Origin: Legionella sp. W10-070 | GTDB lineage: Bacteria; Pseudomonadota; Gammaproteobacteria; Legionellales; Legionellaceae | Length of the DNA: 64,000 bases | Reading direction: 5' to 3' | Assembly: GCF_900640175.1 (NCBI RefSeq) | Contig: NZ_CAAAJC010000005.1 | Coordinates: 1-64,000 of the forward strand | Shown: positions 1 to 10,358 of the stretch, one piece after another | How positions within the stretch are numbered: the first letter of the stretch is position 1 | How the letters are laid out: every line of letters begins with the position of its first letter | Position numbers and translations under genes: made by a program | The notes under the pieces: model-generated | Seen by the model: only the letters and a program-made list of their open reading frames with translations | Database searches by the model: none | What the model was told of the DNA's origin: nothing

Positions 1-84
1 ATTGCTACACGTTATGATAAAACTGCTGCCATGTTTCTGGGAGCACTAACTTTAGTAAGTATTATATTGTGGCTGAAACTTTAA
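1..84 (+). CDS. IS5-family transposase, C-terminal end (partial at window edge)
   Basis: Reading from base 1 gives 27 residues, IATRYDKTAAMFLGALTLVS then IILWLKL, followed by TAA at 82-84. RYDKTAxxFLxALxLxxxxxWL is the usual C-terminus of IS5-group (IS427-like) transposases. The stop codon lies inside the terminal inverted repeat, as is common in this group. The catalytic DDE part lies outside the window. Confidence 0.8.
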   Translation: MATRYDKTAAMFLGALTLVSIILWLKL

Positions 85-96
85 AAACATGCCCTA
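1..96 (+). mobile_element. Right end of an IS5-family insertion sequence (cut by window edge)
   Basis: The last 21 bp (76-96) form a terminal inverted repeat ending ...AAAAACATGCCCTA. It is identical to the right end of the second element at 62986-63006, whose left end (62529-62549) is its near-exact reverse complement. The element interrupts or borders the recombinase fragment that follows at once. Only the end of the transposase gene is in the window, so element length and intactness cannot be judged. Confidence 0.85.
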
Positions 97-500
97 ATAA
101 AGCTTGGGAAACAGATCATCAAATCAGAAGAACGGCATGGATCTATGCGCTTGAACGCGCAGGCGTTCGCTATCGAAACCCTTACCAAACTCGTCATACA
201 TTCGCATCTATGATGTTATCAGCTGGAGAAAACATTATGTGGGTTGCGAGTCAGATGGGGCACGTTGATACAGAAATGGTTATGAAAACTTATGGTAAAT
301 GGATACCTGATAATTCTCTTAAACTTGGATATAAACCCTTAAACAATTGGGGTGCATTTTTTGGTGAAATAAACCCGCTGGGACCCCGCGGATCAAATGA
401 AGGCGGTAAAAATATTGATAAATCAACAAGTTATATGGTGGAGGCGGCGGGAATCGAACCCGCGTCCGCAAATCCTCTGCCATCGGTTCTACATGCGTAG
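97..500 (+). pseudogene. Tyrosine recombinase / phage-type integrase, 5'-truncated
   Basis: Directly after the IS end, an open frame encodes the C-terminal catalytic part of a tyrosine recombinase. It shows NPYQTRHTFASMML (catalytic Arg at codon 170-ish of the frame from 69, i.e. residue 42), MGH (residue 65) and TYGKW with the nucleophilic Tyr (residue 75). The first box has Tyr-Gln-Thr-Arg where XerD has His-x-x-Arg, a variant seen in this integrase subgroup. The N-terminal DNA-binding part and the first catalytic Arg are missing, removed by the IS. The frame continues antisense through the tRNA-like end of ssrA and stops at 500. That is the arrangement expected of an integrase whose att site is the tmRNA 3' end. 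The true stop of the original gene is uncertain. Confidence 0.8.
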
Positions 501-830
501 CCTTGTCTTTTAAATTAACCGTGGCCTCTCCGACAGGCAGGATAGAACACGGCGATTCCCTTAGTTTAACACCTTAACTCGGGACGGGCTAAGATGCGAG
601 CTTATCTCTTATGACCGTTGAGTCGATACCGATAAGCGGGCTCGGTCAACGGGGCGCTGGTTTTATGGCAGCGCACGGTGCGGTTACACTATCAAAGCTT
701 ACGCAGCGATAGCTTCACCTGCAAAGTTTTCATCATTTGCATTTATATTTAGTGAGACTGATTTACGAGAGTGCTCCTTCTCGGCATGCCCCTCAGGTTT
801 CGCAACCCGCGTCGAAGCCAGGTCGCCCCC
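436..830 (-). ncRNA. ssrA: tmRNA (transfer-messenger RNA)
   Basis: On the minus strand the gene starts GGGGGCGACCTGGCTTCGAC (830 downward) and ends with a tRNA-like T-arm GGTTCGATTCCCGCC and CCTCCACCA at 436, so CCA is encoded. Between them lies the mRNA-like tag at 702-740. The length of about 395 nt includes the usual pseudoknot-rich middle. It rescues stalled ribosomes with SmpB by trans-translation. The 3' end is a classic integration site and here borders a recombinase fragment. Confidence 0.95.
699..740 (-). other. tmRNA proteolysis tag reading frame
   Basis: Within ssrA the minus strand reads GCA AAT GAT GAA AAC TTT GCA GGT GAA GCT ATC GCT GCG TAA, i.e. tag peptide ANDENFAGEAIAA and stop at 699-701. 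The tag begins with the resume codon GCA and ends in Ala-Ala, as gammaproteobacterial tags recognised by ClpXP do. Confidence 0.9.
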
Positions 831-843
831 TTGTTACCTTTTT

Positions 844-849
844 ATTATA
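844..849 (-). promoter_or_regulatory. Probable -10 box of ssrA
   Basis: The minus strand has a perfect TATAAT at 849-844, 13 nt before the mature tmRNA 5' end. That spacing suits a short precursor leader removed by RNase P. No good -35 hexamer is visible at 16-18 bp. Confidence 0.5.
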
Positions 850-894
850 ACATAAATCCGCAGCTAACAGGATATCGGATTAATTTTTTATTTT

Positions 895-922
895 ATCTGC
901 CCAGTATTATAACTGGGCAGAT
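895..922 (-). terminator. Perfect 11-bp stem-loop between prlC and ssrA
   Basis: ATCTGCCCAGT (895-905) and ACTGGGCAGAT (912-922) form a perfect stem with a 6-nt loop, 8 bp past the prlC stop. On the prlC strand it is followed by an A-rich rather than U-rich run, so it is not a textbook intrinsic terminator. It may end prlC transcripts or protect their 3' end. Confidence 0.4.
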
Positions 923-929
923 AACAATG

Positions 930-2942
930 TTACTGAATAATGCCATTGTGCCGCAACAAGGCATCAACCGTTGCCGCTCGTCCTCTAAACGATTCATAGG
1001 CATCGGAAGCTTTCTTAGAACCACCGACTTCGAGAATACAATGGAGGAAATCACGTCCGGTTGATTCATTAAATATTCCCTCTTCTTCAAAGCGAGAAAA
1101 AGCATCGCTGGAAAGCACCTCCGCCCACTTATAGCTGTAATAGCCAGCGGCATAACCTCCGCCAAAAATATGGGAAAAACTGTGCTGGAAGCGATTATAA
1201 GGCACAGCTGGAATAACTGTTGTCCGCTGGCGGACCTCCGCTAAAATCCTTGGTACAAAATCAGCCTCATCAGGGACAAATTCCTGATGGATGCGAAAAT
1301 CAAATAAAGAAAACTCCAGTTGGCGCATCATCGCCATCGCCGACTGGAAATTTTTAGCAGCCAACAATTTCTCATATAATGGAGCAGGTAAAAGTTCTCC
1401 GGTATCCACATGCTCTGCTAACAAATCCAGTGCCGCCTGCTCCCAACACCAGTTTTCAAAGAACTGACTTGGCAATTCAACGGCATCCCACTCTACGCCA
1501 TTGATTCCAGAAGCGCTTAAATAATCCACCTGCGTTAAAACATGGTGCAGACAATGCCCAAATTCATGGAATAACGTCAGCACTTCATCATGAGACAGGG
1601 TTGCTTCTTTATTGGCCGCGGGCTTGGCAAAATTACAGGTTAATGTCGCGATGGGTGACTGGATAGCGCCATTGGTTCTTTTCCTTCGACTTTGGCAAGA
1701 GTCCATCCATGCCCCGCCACGTTTGTGAGGCCTGGCAAATAAATCCACATAGATATAACCGCGGGCCTGTCCTTTTTCATCAGCAAGCTGATAACATTTG
1801 ACATCGGGATGCCAGACATCAACATTTTTTATTTCTTCCAATCTCATGCCGTAAAGTTTATGCACGATAGCAAACAAGCCATGCATTACTTTAGTCAGTG
1901 GGAAATAGGGACGTAAATCTTCCTGTGAAATAGCATAACGAGCCTGTCTCTTTTTCTCTGATAAGTAAGCAAGATCCCAAGGCGCGATTTCATCAAGATG
2001 ATAATTCTCTGTGGCAAATTGTTTTAATTTTTGAAACTCAGTCTCTGCCTGCTGACGGGCTTTGGATGCCAGGTCAGTTAAAAAATCAAGCACATGGCCA
2101 GTTGATTCTGCCATTTTAGTGGCCAGAGATAATTCGGCATAATTATTAAACCCTAACAGGTTTGCTTTTTCATGCCTTAAAGCCAGCATTTCCCCAATGA
2201 TTTCCGTATTATCAAATTGACCAGCGCTCGGCCCTTTATCGGAAGCACGGGTCACATAAGCATGGTAAAGTTCTTCCCTTAAAGCGCGGTCATTGGCATA
2301 GCTGATTACAGCAAGATAACTTGGGAATTCAAGATTAAACAACCAGCCGGACACCCCCTTTTCCTCTGCCAGTTCGCGTGCGGTATGCAACGCATGTTCA
2401 GGGATTCCCTCAAGACGTTTTTCATCGGTAATGTGGATACTGAATGCCTGGGTAGCATCGAGGACATTATTTTCAAACTGATTGGATAAAGCAGAGAGTC
2501 GGGTTTGAATGGCTTCAAAACGTATTTTTTTTTCCTTGGATAACGCCACGCCTGATAACTTAAAGTCACGGAGCGTATCGTCTACAATTTTTTGCTGCAC
2601 CTCATTGAGCATCCCTCTGTCCAACGAATTGATTGCCTCATACAGTGTTTGATTATGGCCAATCGCAGCTTCGTAAGCAGACAATTGCGGCAAGCAGGCT
2701 TGATAACACGCCCGCAAAGCCTGGGAATTCACTACTGCGTGTAAATGGGATAACGGCGACCAAAACCGTTCCAGTGTGTCATCCATATCTTCCAGCGGTT
2801 GCATCAGGTTATCCCAGGTAAACTCCTGCTCTTTTTCAAGAATAGTTTTTATCTGAGCTAAATTTTCCTCAAGTAATATTTGCAAACGGCTGGCAAAATC
2901 ACTCGGATCAATGGTGCTAAATAGTGGTAACCTTGTAGACAT
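930..2942 (-). CDS. prlC: Oligopeptidase A (M3 zinc metallopeptidase)
   Basis: This cytoplasmic thimet-type peptidase degrades short peptides, including cleaved signal peptides. The 670 residues match the usual length of about 680. The zinc motif HEFGH sits at residues 459-463 with the third ligand in the following NGVEWDAVELPSQ segment. The M3 signature ARPHKRGGAWMD precedes it. The start ATG has GAGGAACTT just upstream. It stands alone between ssrA and an unknown membrane protein gene. Confidence 0.95.
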   Translation of the reverse strand: MSTRLPLFSTIDPSDFASRLQILLEENLAQIKTILEKEQEFTWDNLMQPLEDMDDTLERFWSPLSHLHAVVNSQALRACYQACLPQLSAYEAAIGHNQTLYEAINSLDRGMLNEVQQKIVDDTLRDFKLSGVALSKEKKIRFEAIQTRLSALSNQFENNVLDATQAFSIHITDEKRLEGIPEHALHTARELAEEKGVSGWLFNLEFPSYLAVISYANDRALREELYHAYVTRASDKGPSAGQFDNTEIIGEMLALRHEKANLLGFNNYAELSLATKMAESTGHVLDFLTDLASKARQQAETEFQKLKQFATENYHLDEIAPWDLAYLSEKKRQARYAISQEDLRPYFPLTKVMHGLFAIVHKLYGMRLEEIKNVDVWHPDVKCYQLADEKGQARGYIYVDLFARPHKRGGAWMDSCQSRRKRTNGAIQSPIATLTCNFAKPAANKEATLSHDEVLTLFHEFGHCLHHVLTQVDYLSASGINGVEWDAVELPSQFFENWCWEQAALDLLAEHVDTGELLPAPLYEKLLAAKNFQSAMAMMRQLEFSLFDFRIHQEFVPDEADFVPRILAEVRQRTTVIPAVPYNRFQHSFSHIFGGGYAAGYYSYKWAEVLSSDAFSRFEEEGIFNESTGRDFLHCILEVGGSKKASDAYESFRGRAATVDALLRHNGIIQ

Positions 2943-3037
2943 AAGTTCCTCAACGAAAATAATAGATCACAGCGGTATTATTCAAATAGCCCTGTTTTAC
3001 AGAGAATAACATTGAATCAACTGGAGCTCCATGAAAG

Positions 3038-4432
3038 TCAGGCATTAACAGGAATAACAGAAGGGAAATTAAAATCAATCTCCTTGCAAAAAGGCTCCAT
3101 TGGCACCAAAGGCGACTCTGTCATGGAGCTTGTCGTCTCTGCTGACTCAAGCGGTTCTGCCGGTTTGAAGATGCCAAAGCGTGAAGCCAGCTGCGAATAT
3201 CGCCCCTCATTTAAATCCGGCAACTTATCAGAGGGCCTTTGCTTCTCCACCCATTTACCAGCAGCATAGTTGATGAACGTGATAGCAACCAGCAGAATTG
3301 CTCCTATCAAAGGAATAATCGGATTAACGGCAAGCGCCGGAATGGCCAGACACATGGCTAAAAACAAAGCAGCGGTATTAAACACACTGAGCAGCAGTCG
3401 TTTTCGTTCAAACTCAATCCGCTGTTGCAGATGCGCCTGATATTGAATGCCTCCCTCCATCTGTGATGGATTATCAACACTCCCGGTTGTCCTTTGTATC
3501 TCATCGTATTGCGCTTGCAGGTTAGACAAGCGTCTCAATTCGACAAATGCCCTTAAACCCGCCCAGGCTGCATCAAAAAGAAAAAGGGCAACGGTCAGAT
3601 ACAAGCCGACAGGCGCAAGGGTTCCTGTCAAAATAAAGCAATTAAGTAATCCTCCTGCCAGCCAGAGTGAATCATTTCCTAATTCAAACCAGCGACGCTC
3701 TAACTGAGTCTTGACACGAATCCAAAGAGGCAATTCTTTTTCCTTGGCGAGCCCGAAACCAGGTAAAATATGCTTTAAAAAAAGGGCGACATTCACTAAA
3801 AACCTTGGTATATAAAATACCCAGGCGATATAACCAAGGACAGGCGCAGCCCAGGGGTCGATGAAAGCGACAAAACGGCAAAAATAGCTGAAATTTTTGG
3901 CAACAGGAACCAAGGTTATTAACAAGCGTCTTACCCTGCCTGCAAGCTGTCTTGGCAAATTCAAAGCAGCCGTGACATCCCTGACCTTGCGCGTATAGGA
4001 ACCGGCATCCGTTCTGGCAATCACCTTTCCTGTCTGTGGGAATTGATAACCGCAATTTTGCAGAAACAACCGATAAAGCGCCTGCTCTTTTTCCAAGCGA
4101 CAGACTTCTCGAGGCACGTTTAAATAATAGCGGTAGAGATGAGTTAACAACTCGGCCAAAAGCAAGGCCGTAACTAAAGACTTGACACAATCTTCGACTC
4201 TCTCGGCAGTCAGAGTATCCTTTGCGGCCAGGTCTGTAAAATCATGTGCCAATTGGCTGCAAAGGATACTGTATTCCAAAGCAAGCAGCGCATGTGCCTC
4301 AATAAAAGGCTGAAACGAGGTTGTTTGCTGCTTTGCGAGATATTCACTAAACTCCCATGAGGAAGTAACCTCATAAGGGTCTATAGGCAAACAGCTCATC
4401 TGATAGTTTAATCGTTGTAAAACCGCTGTCAT
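3038..4432 (-). CDS. Unknown multi-pass membrane protein, possible effector
   Basis: The family was not recognised. From the ATG at 4432 it has 464 residues; a TTG 13 codons upstream (4471) is also possible, and neither has a clear ribosome site. Residues about 1-175 are soluble and helical. Hydrophobic segments then occur around the FFRF-like LGYIAWVFYIPRFLVNVALF stretch, LWLAGGLLNCFILTGTLAPV, and a C-terminal pair (FNTAALFLAMCLAIPALAV, PLIGAILLVAITFI). The last 60 residues are polar, with Glu/Ser/Pro-rich EPLESAETTSSMTESP. It is transcribed divergently from tkt. The polar C-terminal tail is compatible with Dot/Icm export, but that is inference. Confidence 0.7.
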   Translation of the reverse strand: MTAVLQRLNYQMSCLPIDPYEVTSSWEFSEYLAKQQTTSFQPFIEAHALLALEYSILCSQLAHDFTDLAAKDTLTAERVEDCVKSLVTALLLAELLTHLYRYYLNVPREVCRLEKEQALYRLFLQNCGYQFPQTGKVIARTDAGSYTRKVRDVTAALNLPRQLAGRVRRLLITLVPVAKNFSYFCRFVAFIDPWAAPVLGYIAWVFYIPRFLVNVALFLKHILPGFGLAKEKELPLWIRVKTQLERRWFELGNDSLWLAGGLLNCFILTGTLAPVGLYLTVALFLFDAAWAGLRAFVELRRLSNLQAQYDEIQRTTGSVDNPSQMEGGIQYQAHLQQRIEFERKRLLLSVFNTAALFLAMCLAIPALAVNPIIPLIGAILLVAITFINYAAGKWVEKQRPSDKLPDLNEGRYSQLASRFGIFKPAEPLESAETTSSMTESPLVPMEPFCKEIDFNFPSVIPVNA

Positions 4433-4714
4433 ACAATGATGAATATAATTCAAAACGTTCAATAATCTCAAAATATAAACAAAAAGTAAAAGTTATTTCT
4501 TGTCATGGGCAAGTATTTTTAAACTGAAGAAACTTAATAAACAAAAGGCGGGGAAACAAAGCTTGTCAGTTCATTATCAACAAGTTACTCAAGGTGATCT
4601 GAGTAATGCTACAATAATAAACAGAGGACAGTAGAAATTAACAGAAAGCCAACTTGCTGATTAGAAGCTTCTGAGCGACAATAGTCCCCCTGATGATAGC
4701 AGAAAAGAGAACGC

Positions 4715-6706
4715 ATGAGTTTTTCCAACGAATTAGCCAATGCCATCCGTTTCTTAAGTATTGACGCCGTAGAACAGGCTCAATCAGGCCACCCCGGAAT
4801 GCCTTTAGGCATGGCAGATATCGCCACAGTATTGTGGAAAAAATTTTTAAAACATAACCCGAAAAACCCCAGGTGGTTCGATCGCGATCGATTCGTATTA
4901 TCGAACGGCCACGGTTCCATGTTGCTTTACTCCCTCCTTCATCTGACAGGTTATGACTTGAGCATTGAGGAATTAAAACGTTTCCGTCAATTGCACTCTA
5001 AAACGCCAGGACATCCTGAATACGGCGATACACCCGGTGTTGAAACAACAACCGGGCCACTGGGCCAGGGGCTTGCCAATGCAGTAGGAATGGCCATTGC
5101 CGAAAAAGTCCTCGCAAGCCAATTTAACCGGCCTGGACTTGAGCTGGTTAACCATCATACCTATGCTTTTGCTGGTGATGGCTGTCTGATGGAAGGAATC
5201 TCGCATGAAGCCTGTTCTCTTGCCGGGACTTTAGGGCTTGGCAAGCTGATTGTCTTTTATGATGATAATGGCATTTCCATTGACGGCAAGGTAGAACAGT
5301 GGTTTACCGATGACACGGCAACGCGTTTCAAAGGTTACCATTGGCAGGTCATTGGACCAATTGACGGCCATGATCCCCAGGCGATTGAAAAAGCCATAGC
5401 ACTGGCTCGCGAAGAAGAAAAAAGACCCAGTTTGATTATTTGTAAAACAGTCATCGGTTATGGTTCCCCGGTTGCCGGAAGTGAAAAAGCACATGGCGCA
5501 CCTTTGGGCGCTGAAGGGATTGCTAAAGCGAGGGAAGCATTTAACTGGCCATACCCCCCCTTTGAAATACCTGATTCCCTCTATGCCGCCTGGAACCATG
5601 TAGAACAAGGACAATATGAAGAAACCTCCTGGTTAGCCTGTTGTCATAGTTATCAGCTGCAGCACCAGCAGGATTACCATGAATTTTTACGCCGCATTAA
5701 CGGCGACTTGCCCGATAACTGGGATGAATTATCAACAGCATTTATTGAACAGTGCCGCTTAAATGATAAAGCGCAGGCAACTCGCAAAAGCTCCCAGCAA
5801 TGCATAGGGTATTTTGCCAAATTTTTACCCGAAATGTTGGGGGGCTCTGCTGATTTAACAGGCTCCAATAATACTGACTGGTCTGGCAGTAAAGCCATTA
5901 CTGCCAATGACTCTTGCGGTAATTATCTTTTTTATGGGGTGCGTGAGTTTGCGATGGCGGCCATTATGAATGGCTTGGCTTTACATGGGGGAATTATCCC
6001 TTATGGCGGCACCTTTTTAGTTTTTTCTGATTATGCCAGAAATGCCATACGCCTGGGTGCGTTAATGCATCAACGGATTATCTATGTATTGACCCATGAT
6101 TCAATCGGCCTTGGTGAAGATGGGCCTACCCATCAACCCATAGAGCATGCTGCCATGTTAAGGATGACCCCTGATATGCAAGTCTGGCGGCCCGCCGATT
6201 TAATGGAAACCGCGGTTGCCTGGCAACAGGCTCTTGAACACCATACAGGCCCATCAGCGTTGCTGTTATCGCGGCAAAATTTGCCTGCATTAGCCCATGC
6301 GGCCAACCATGCCGATCTGATCCAAAAAGGCGGTTATATTCTTCAGGATTGTCAGGGAACGCCGGATGCGATTTTACTGGCCACAGGTTCGGAAGTTCAG
6401 TTGGCCTTAACCGCAGCAGAGCGGATGAAAGCACTGGGGCAACAAATCCGCGTCGTCTCTATGCCCTGCTGCGAACGCTTTCTTGCCGCAGATCCTGCTT
6501 ATCAGGAACAGGTACTGCCCTCATCCATTCGCAAGCGTATTGCTATTGAGGCAGCGGCTACTGGCTACTGGTATCGTTTCGTCGGCCTGGAAGGCAAGGT
6601 TATCGGCATTGACCGCTTTGGTGTTTCAGCACCGGCAGCTGATGCTTTTGATGAGTTAGGAATTACCGTTGAAAACATAGTTTCCACGTTGAAGACACTA
6701 CTTTAA
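4715..6706 (+). CDS. tkt: Transketolase
   Basis: This thiamine-diphosphate enzyme of the non-oxidative pentose phosphate pathway moves two-carbon ketol units between sugar phosphates. Its 663 residues match the family. [13 protein letters not shown] near residue 24 and [13 protein letters not shown] near 155 (GDG...N ThDP/Mg motif) are visible, as are the pyrimidine-domain segments [13 protein letters not shown] and [15 protein letters not shown]. It is first of the tkt-gap-pgk-pyk run; gap starts 41 bp downstream. AAAGAGAA lies upstream of the ATG. A TACAAT at 4610-4615 could be the -10, but its -35 is poor. Confidence 0.95.
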   Translation: MSFSNELANAIRFLSIDAVEQAQSGHPGMPLGMADIATVLWKKFLKHNPKNPRWFDRDRFVLSNGHGSMLLYSLLHLTGYDLSIEELKRFRQLHSKTPGHPEYGDTPGVETTTGPLGQGLANAVGMAIAEKVLASQFNRPGLELVNHHTYAFAGDGCLMEGISHEACSLAGTLGLGKLIVFYDDNGISIDGKVEQWFTDDTATRFKGYHWQVIGPIDGHDPQAIEKAIALAREEEKRPSLIICKTVIGYGSPVAGSEKAHGAPLGAEGIAKAREAFNWPYPPFEIPDSLYAAWNHVEQGQYEETSWLACCHSYQLQHQQDYHEFLRRINGDLPDNWDELSTAFIEQCRLNDKAQATRKSSQQCIGYFAKFLPEMLGGSADLTGSNNTDWSGSKAITANDSCGNYLFYGVREFAMAAIMNGLALHGGIIPYGGTFLVFSDYARNAIRLGALMHQRIIYVLTHDSIGLGEDGPTHQPIEHAAMLRMTPDMQVWRPADLMETAVAWQQALEHHTGPSALLLSRQNLPALAHAANHADLIQKGGYILQDCQGTPDAILLATGSEVQLALTAAERMKALGQQIRVVSMPCCERFLAADPAYQEQVLPSSIRKRIAIEAAATGYWYRFVGLEGKVIGIDRFGVSAPAADAFDELGITVENIVSTLKTLL

Positions 6707-6747
6707 ACTGGTTCACCACCTAAGTGACAGCAATTCGGAGAAGTAAT

Positions 6748-7740
6748 ATGACAATACGCGTCGCAATAAATGGTTATGGCCGCATAGGCCGTTGTATTTT
6801 ACGTGCCATTTATGAGTATAAACGGCAGAATGAACTCCAGGTCGTGGCAATTAATGACCTGGCAGCGATAGAAACAATTGCCCATCTGACTCGTTATGAT
6901 TCTACTCACGGACGCTTTGACAGTGATGTACAAATTGAAGGAAATAATCTGATCATTGATGGAAACCCTATCCGGGTCACCGCTGAACGGAATCCTGAAG
7001 CACTTCCCTGGCAGGAATTGGAAGTAGATATCGTTCTTGAATGTACAGGTTATTTCACCAGCCGTGATGCAGCAATGAAGCACCTGACTGCCGGTGCTAA
7101 AAAGGTATTAATCTCGGCACCCGGAAAAGACACGGACGCAACAATTGTCTACGGTGTAAACCACCAAACCCTGCGTGATACAGACAGGATTGTTTCCAAT
7201 GCCTCATGCACCACCAATTGCCTGGCTCCGATAGTAAAACCATTACATGAAGCGCTTGGCATAGAATATGGCCTGGTCAATACGGTGCACGCATACACCA
7301 AGGATCAAATGCTGCTAGACGGCAGCCATAGTGATTTACGCCGTGCACGTTCAGCCACCCAGTCGATTATACCTACTAAAACAGGCGCTGCAGTCGCTGT
7401 TGGGCTTGTATTACCTGAACTGGCAGGGAAACTGGATGGTTTTGCCATGCGGGTACCTACCTTGAATGTTTCTGTAGTGGATTTGACGTTTACCGCCAAA
7501 CGTGAAACAACTGCAGCGGAAGTGAATGAGATCATGCGCAAAGCAAAGAACGACATTTTACACATTAGCGAAGAACCTTTGGTTTCCTGTGATTTTAATC
7601 ATTACCCTGCTTCAGCTGTTTTTGACACCACCCAAACAAAAGTTCTGGGCACCTTGGTCAAGGTTGTTGCCTGGTATGATAATGAATGGGGCTTTTCCAA
7701 CCGCATGCTGGATACGGCCTGCTATATGATGAACCTTTAA
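6748..7740 (+). CDS. gap: Glyceraldehyde-3-phosphate dehydrogenase, type I
   Basis: It oxidises glyceraldehyde 3-phosphate to 1,3-bisphosphoglycerate with NAD. The NAD-binding INGYGRIGR opens the protein. The catalytic Cys154 is in SNASCTTN with His181 in HAYT, and NEWGFSNRM closes it. The ATG at 6748 is chosen over an upstream in-frame GTG at 6724 because GGAGAAG sits 5 bp before it and the protein then starts as the family does (330 residues). It lies in the glycolytic operon between tkt and pgk. Confidence 0.95.
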   Translation: MTIRVAINGYGRIGRCILRAIYEYKRQNELQVVAINDLAAIETIAHLTRYDSTHGRFDSDVQIEGNNLIIDGNPIRVTAERNPEALPWQELEVDIVLECTGYFTSRDAAMKHLTAGAKKVLISAPGKDTDATIVYGVNHQTLRDTDRIVSNASCTTNCLAPIVKPLHEALGIEYGLVNTVHAYTKDQMLLDGSHSDLRRARSATQSIIPTKTGAAVAVGLVLPELAGKLDGFAMRVPTLNVSVVDLTFTAKRETTAAEVNEIMRKAKNDILHISEEPLVSCDFNHYPASAVFDTTQTKVLGTLVKVVAWYDNEWGFSNRMLDTACYMMNL

Positions 7741-7753
7741 GGGTGGTAAATTG

Positions 7754-8938
7754 ATGAACTTGACTAAAATGAACGAAATCAGCCTCAGCGGCAAGCGGGT
7801 GCTGATTCGTGAAGATTTAAATGTTCCCATCAAAGAGGGCATTATTACCAGTGAGCAGCGTTTGCAGGCAGCGTTACCCACTCTACAGGCCGCGCTGGAT
7901 GAGAATGCAGCGGTAATGGTGCTCTCTCATCTGGGCAGACCAGAAGAAGGAAAATTTGACAAGCGCTTCTCCTTGCAGCCGATTGCTGATTATTTGGCAG
8001 CACATCTGGATTATCCGGTGCGCTTTGTCAGTGACTATCTGGATGGCGTGGATGTTAACCCCGGCGAACTGGTTATTTGTGAAAATGTCCGTTTTAATGT
8101 GGGCGAAAAAGCGGATGATGCGGCATTGGCTAAAAGACTGGCTCAATTATGCGATATATTCGTTATGGATGCTTTTGGCACCGCACATCGCGCTCAAGCC
8201 TCCACTTATGGTGTCGCAAAATACGCACCCATCGTTGCAGCCGGCCCTCTTTTAGTTAATGAGCTTGAAGCGTTGGAACAAGCTTTAAAAAAACCGGAAA
8301 AGCCTATCGTGGCAATTGTTGGCGGTGCAAAAGTATCCACTAAATTAACCTTGCTCAGGCAGTTGATTCATAAAGTAGATTATCTTATCCCTGGCGGCGG
8401 TATTGCCAATACCTTTCTCAAGGCACAAGGTTATGAAATTGGTGTGTCTTTATATGAGGAAGATTTAATTGCCGAAGCCCGCAGCATTTTGGAATCAGCT
8501 GCAGCAGCAGGTTGCCATATTCCTTTACCAACGGATGCCGTTGTTGGTAAATCATTTTCTGACAGCTGTCCTGCATTTAATAAGTCATTAGCCAGCATAG
8601 CCCCCGATGACATGATTATGGATATAGGCCCTGATACAGTCAGCAATTACATTGAAATTATAGATAAGGCAAATACCATTATATGGAATGGGCCTGTCGG
8701 AGTTTTTGAATTTCCCCAATTTGCTTATGGTACACGGGCATTGGCGATTGCTATCGCCAACAGTGAAGCATTTTCAATTGCTGGCGGGGGTGATACACTG
8801 GCTGCGATTGATCAATATGACTTAAATCAACAAATTTCCTATATTTCTACCGGCGGGGGCGCATTTTTAGAATTCCTTGAAGGAAAAACCTTGCCTGCTG
8901 TCGCCATTTTGGAAGAGCGTGCCAATGCGTCGGACTAA
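7754..8938 (+). CDS. pgk: Phosphoglycerate kinase
   Basis: It transfers phosphate from 1,3-bisphosphoglycerate to ADP. The family signature [14 protein letters not shown] is near the N-terminus, with SHLGRP, a GGAKVSTKL nucleotide segment around residue 190, and GGGDTLAAI plus [13 protein letters not shown] near the end. About 394 residues. The ATG at 7754 is preferred to the TTG at 7751; GGGTGG lies upstream. The gap stop is 13 bp before it, and pyk begins inside its last codons. Confidence 0.95.
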   Translation: MNLTKMNEISLSGKRVLIREDLNVPIKEGIITSEQRLQAALPTLQAALDENAAVMVLSHLGRPEEGKFDKRFSLQPIADYLAAHLDYPVRFVSDYLDGVDVNPGELVICENVRFNVGEKADDAALAKRLAQLCDIFVMDAFGTAHRAQASTYGVAKYAPIVAAGPLLVNELEALEQALKKPEKPIVAIVGGAKVSTKLTLLRQLIHKVDYLIPGGGIANTFLKAQGYEIGVSLYEEDLIAEARSILESAAAAGCHIPLPTDAVVGKSFSDSCPAFNKSLASIAPDDMIMDIGPDTVSNYIEIIDKANTIIWNGPVGVFEFPQFAYGTRALAIAIANSEAFSIAGGGDTLAAIDQYDLNQQISYISTGGGAFLEFLEGKTLPAVAILEERANASD

Positions 8939-10340
8939 AATTATTGCAACTTTAGGACCAGCCTGCAGTGAACATGGGGTGCTTCGCGCCCTGCTTGCAG
9001 CCGGTGTAGATGTATTAAGGATCAATTTCTCGCATGTCAGCGATAACCTGATGCCGCTTGTTGCCCAGGCCAGGGACATAGCAAGGGAGCTTAACCGCCC
9101 ATTGGCGGTGATGGCTGACTTGCAAGGACCTAAACTGCGAATTGGCCGCTTTAAAGCAGATAAAATTAATTTGCTCAATGGCCAATCGTTTACCCTGGAC
9201 TGCGAAAGTCATTTGCCGGGAGATGAAACCTCTGTTTCTGTGGCTTATCACAACCTGTGTTATGAATTAAAAGCAGGTGATCATCTGTTACTTGACGACG
9301 GTCTGATTGAACTTGAAGTTACCGAAATAAACCCTCCCCTGATTCATTGTCTGGTTATTGAAGGCGGTACCCTGCATAATAATAAGGGTCTGAACCGTAA
9401 AGGAGGCGGCCTGGCTGCCAGGGCATTGACGGAGAAAGACAAGCAAGACTTAAAAACTGCTGTAGAACTGGGTGTTGACTACCTCTCACTGTCTTTTGTC
9501 AGGGATACCCGGGATATTGACGAAGCCAGAGCGCTATTGCGCGAGCTTAATGCAGAAGCTATCCCAATTATTGCTAAAATAGAGCGCACAGAAGCCTTAC
9601 AACATTTAACCGAAATCATTAATGCAACCGATGCGGTGATGGTTGCCCGCGGCGATCTGGGGGTGGAAATCGGTGCTGCGGAAGTACCCGCCATTCAAAA
9701 ACGGATCATTGAGCAAAGCAGACGCCTGGATAAGGTAGTAATTACTGCCACCCAGATGATGGAATCGATGATTTATCAACCACAGCCTACACGGGCTGAA
9801 GTATCCGACGTGGCCAATGCCATTTTGGATGGGACTGATGCGGTAATGCTTTCTGCCGAAACCGCAACTGGTAATTTTCCCGTAAAAGTAATCGATATGG
9901 TGGATAAAATTTGTCGAAGCACTGAAAAACATGCCGGTTTCTTCTATCATGTGGCCCATGAAAGTTGCCATTATCAGCGTGCTGATCATGCTATTGCCAT
10001 GGCGACCATGCATACCGCCAACCATTTTCCTATTAAAGCCATTGTGGCACTTACCGAGTCAGGCGCCACCGCCATATGGATGTCTCGCCATCACAGTACT
10101 GTGCCCATTTATGCCATCACAGCCAATCCTCAAACAGTGGGCAAATTAAGTCTGGTTAATAATGTCTTCCCCATCTTTCTTGACTACCATCAGCTGGAAT
10201 CAGATATGGTGAATGAGAAAGTCCTTGAGCACCTCCTGCATTTGGGGTTGCTGGAAAAAAATTCCTTTGTCTTGCTTACCAGAGGATATCGGATTGGCAA
10301 ACCAGGTGGTACAAATTGCATGGAAATCAGACGCATATGA
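8925..10340 (+). CDS. pyk: Pyruvate kinase
   Basis: It converts phosphoenolpyruvate and ADP to pyruvate and [17 protein letters not shown] at the start and the active-site segment [12 protein letters not shown] followed by [15 protein letters not shown] identify it. GKPGGTN near the C-terminus is typical. The ATG at 8925 overlaps pgk by 14 bp and has GGAAGAG upstream, implying translational coupling. The upstream extension to 8877 is not conserved in type. 471 residues, usual length; last gene of the operon, convergent with the POT transporter. Confidence 0.95.
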   Translation: MRRTKIIATLGPACSEHGVLRALLAAGVDVLRINFSHVSDNLMPLVAQARDIARELNRPLAVMADLQGPKLRIGRFKADKINLLNGQSFTLDCESHLPGDETSVSVAYHNLCYELKAGDHLLLDDGLIELEVTEINPPLIHCLVIEGGTLHNNKGLNRKGGGLAARALTEKDKQDLKTAVELGVDYLSLSFVRDTRDIDEARALLRELNAEAIPIIAKIERTEALQHLTEIINATDAVMVARGDLGVEIGAAEVPAIQKRIIEQSRRLDKVVITATQMMESMIYQPQPTRAEVSDVANAILDGTDAVMLSAETATGNFPVKVIDMVDKICRSTEKHAGFFYHVAHESCHYQRADHAIAMATMHTANHFPIKAIVALTESGATAIWMSRHHSTVPIYAITANPQTVGKLSLVNNVFPIFLDYHQLESDMVNEKVLEHLLHLGLLEKNSFVLLTRGYRIGKPGGTNCMEIRRI

Positions 10341-10358
10341 AGCAGCCATATTGAGTGG

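Noticed and set aside
771-1064. Plus-strand frame spanning the tmRNA 5' end and the prlC 3' end
   Set aside because: It overlaps a structured RNA and a conserved gene; a by-product of both.
8877-8924. 16-codon N-terminal extension of pyruvate kinase
   Set aside because: It lies wholly inside pgk, and the family begins at [14 protein letters not shown], which has its own ribosome site.
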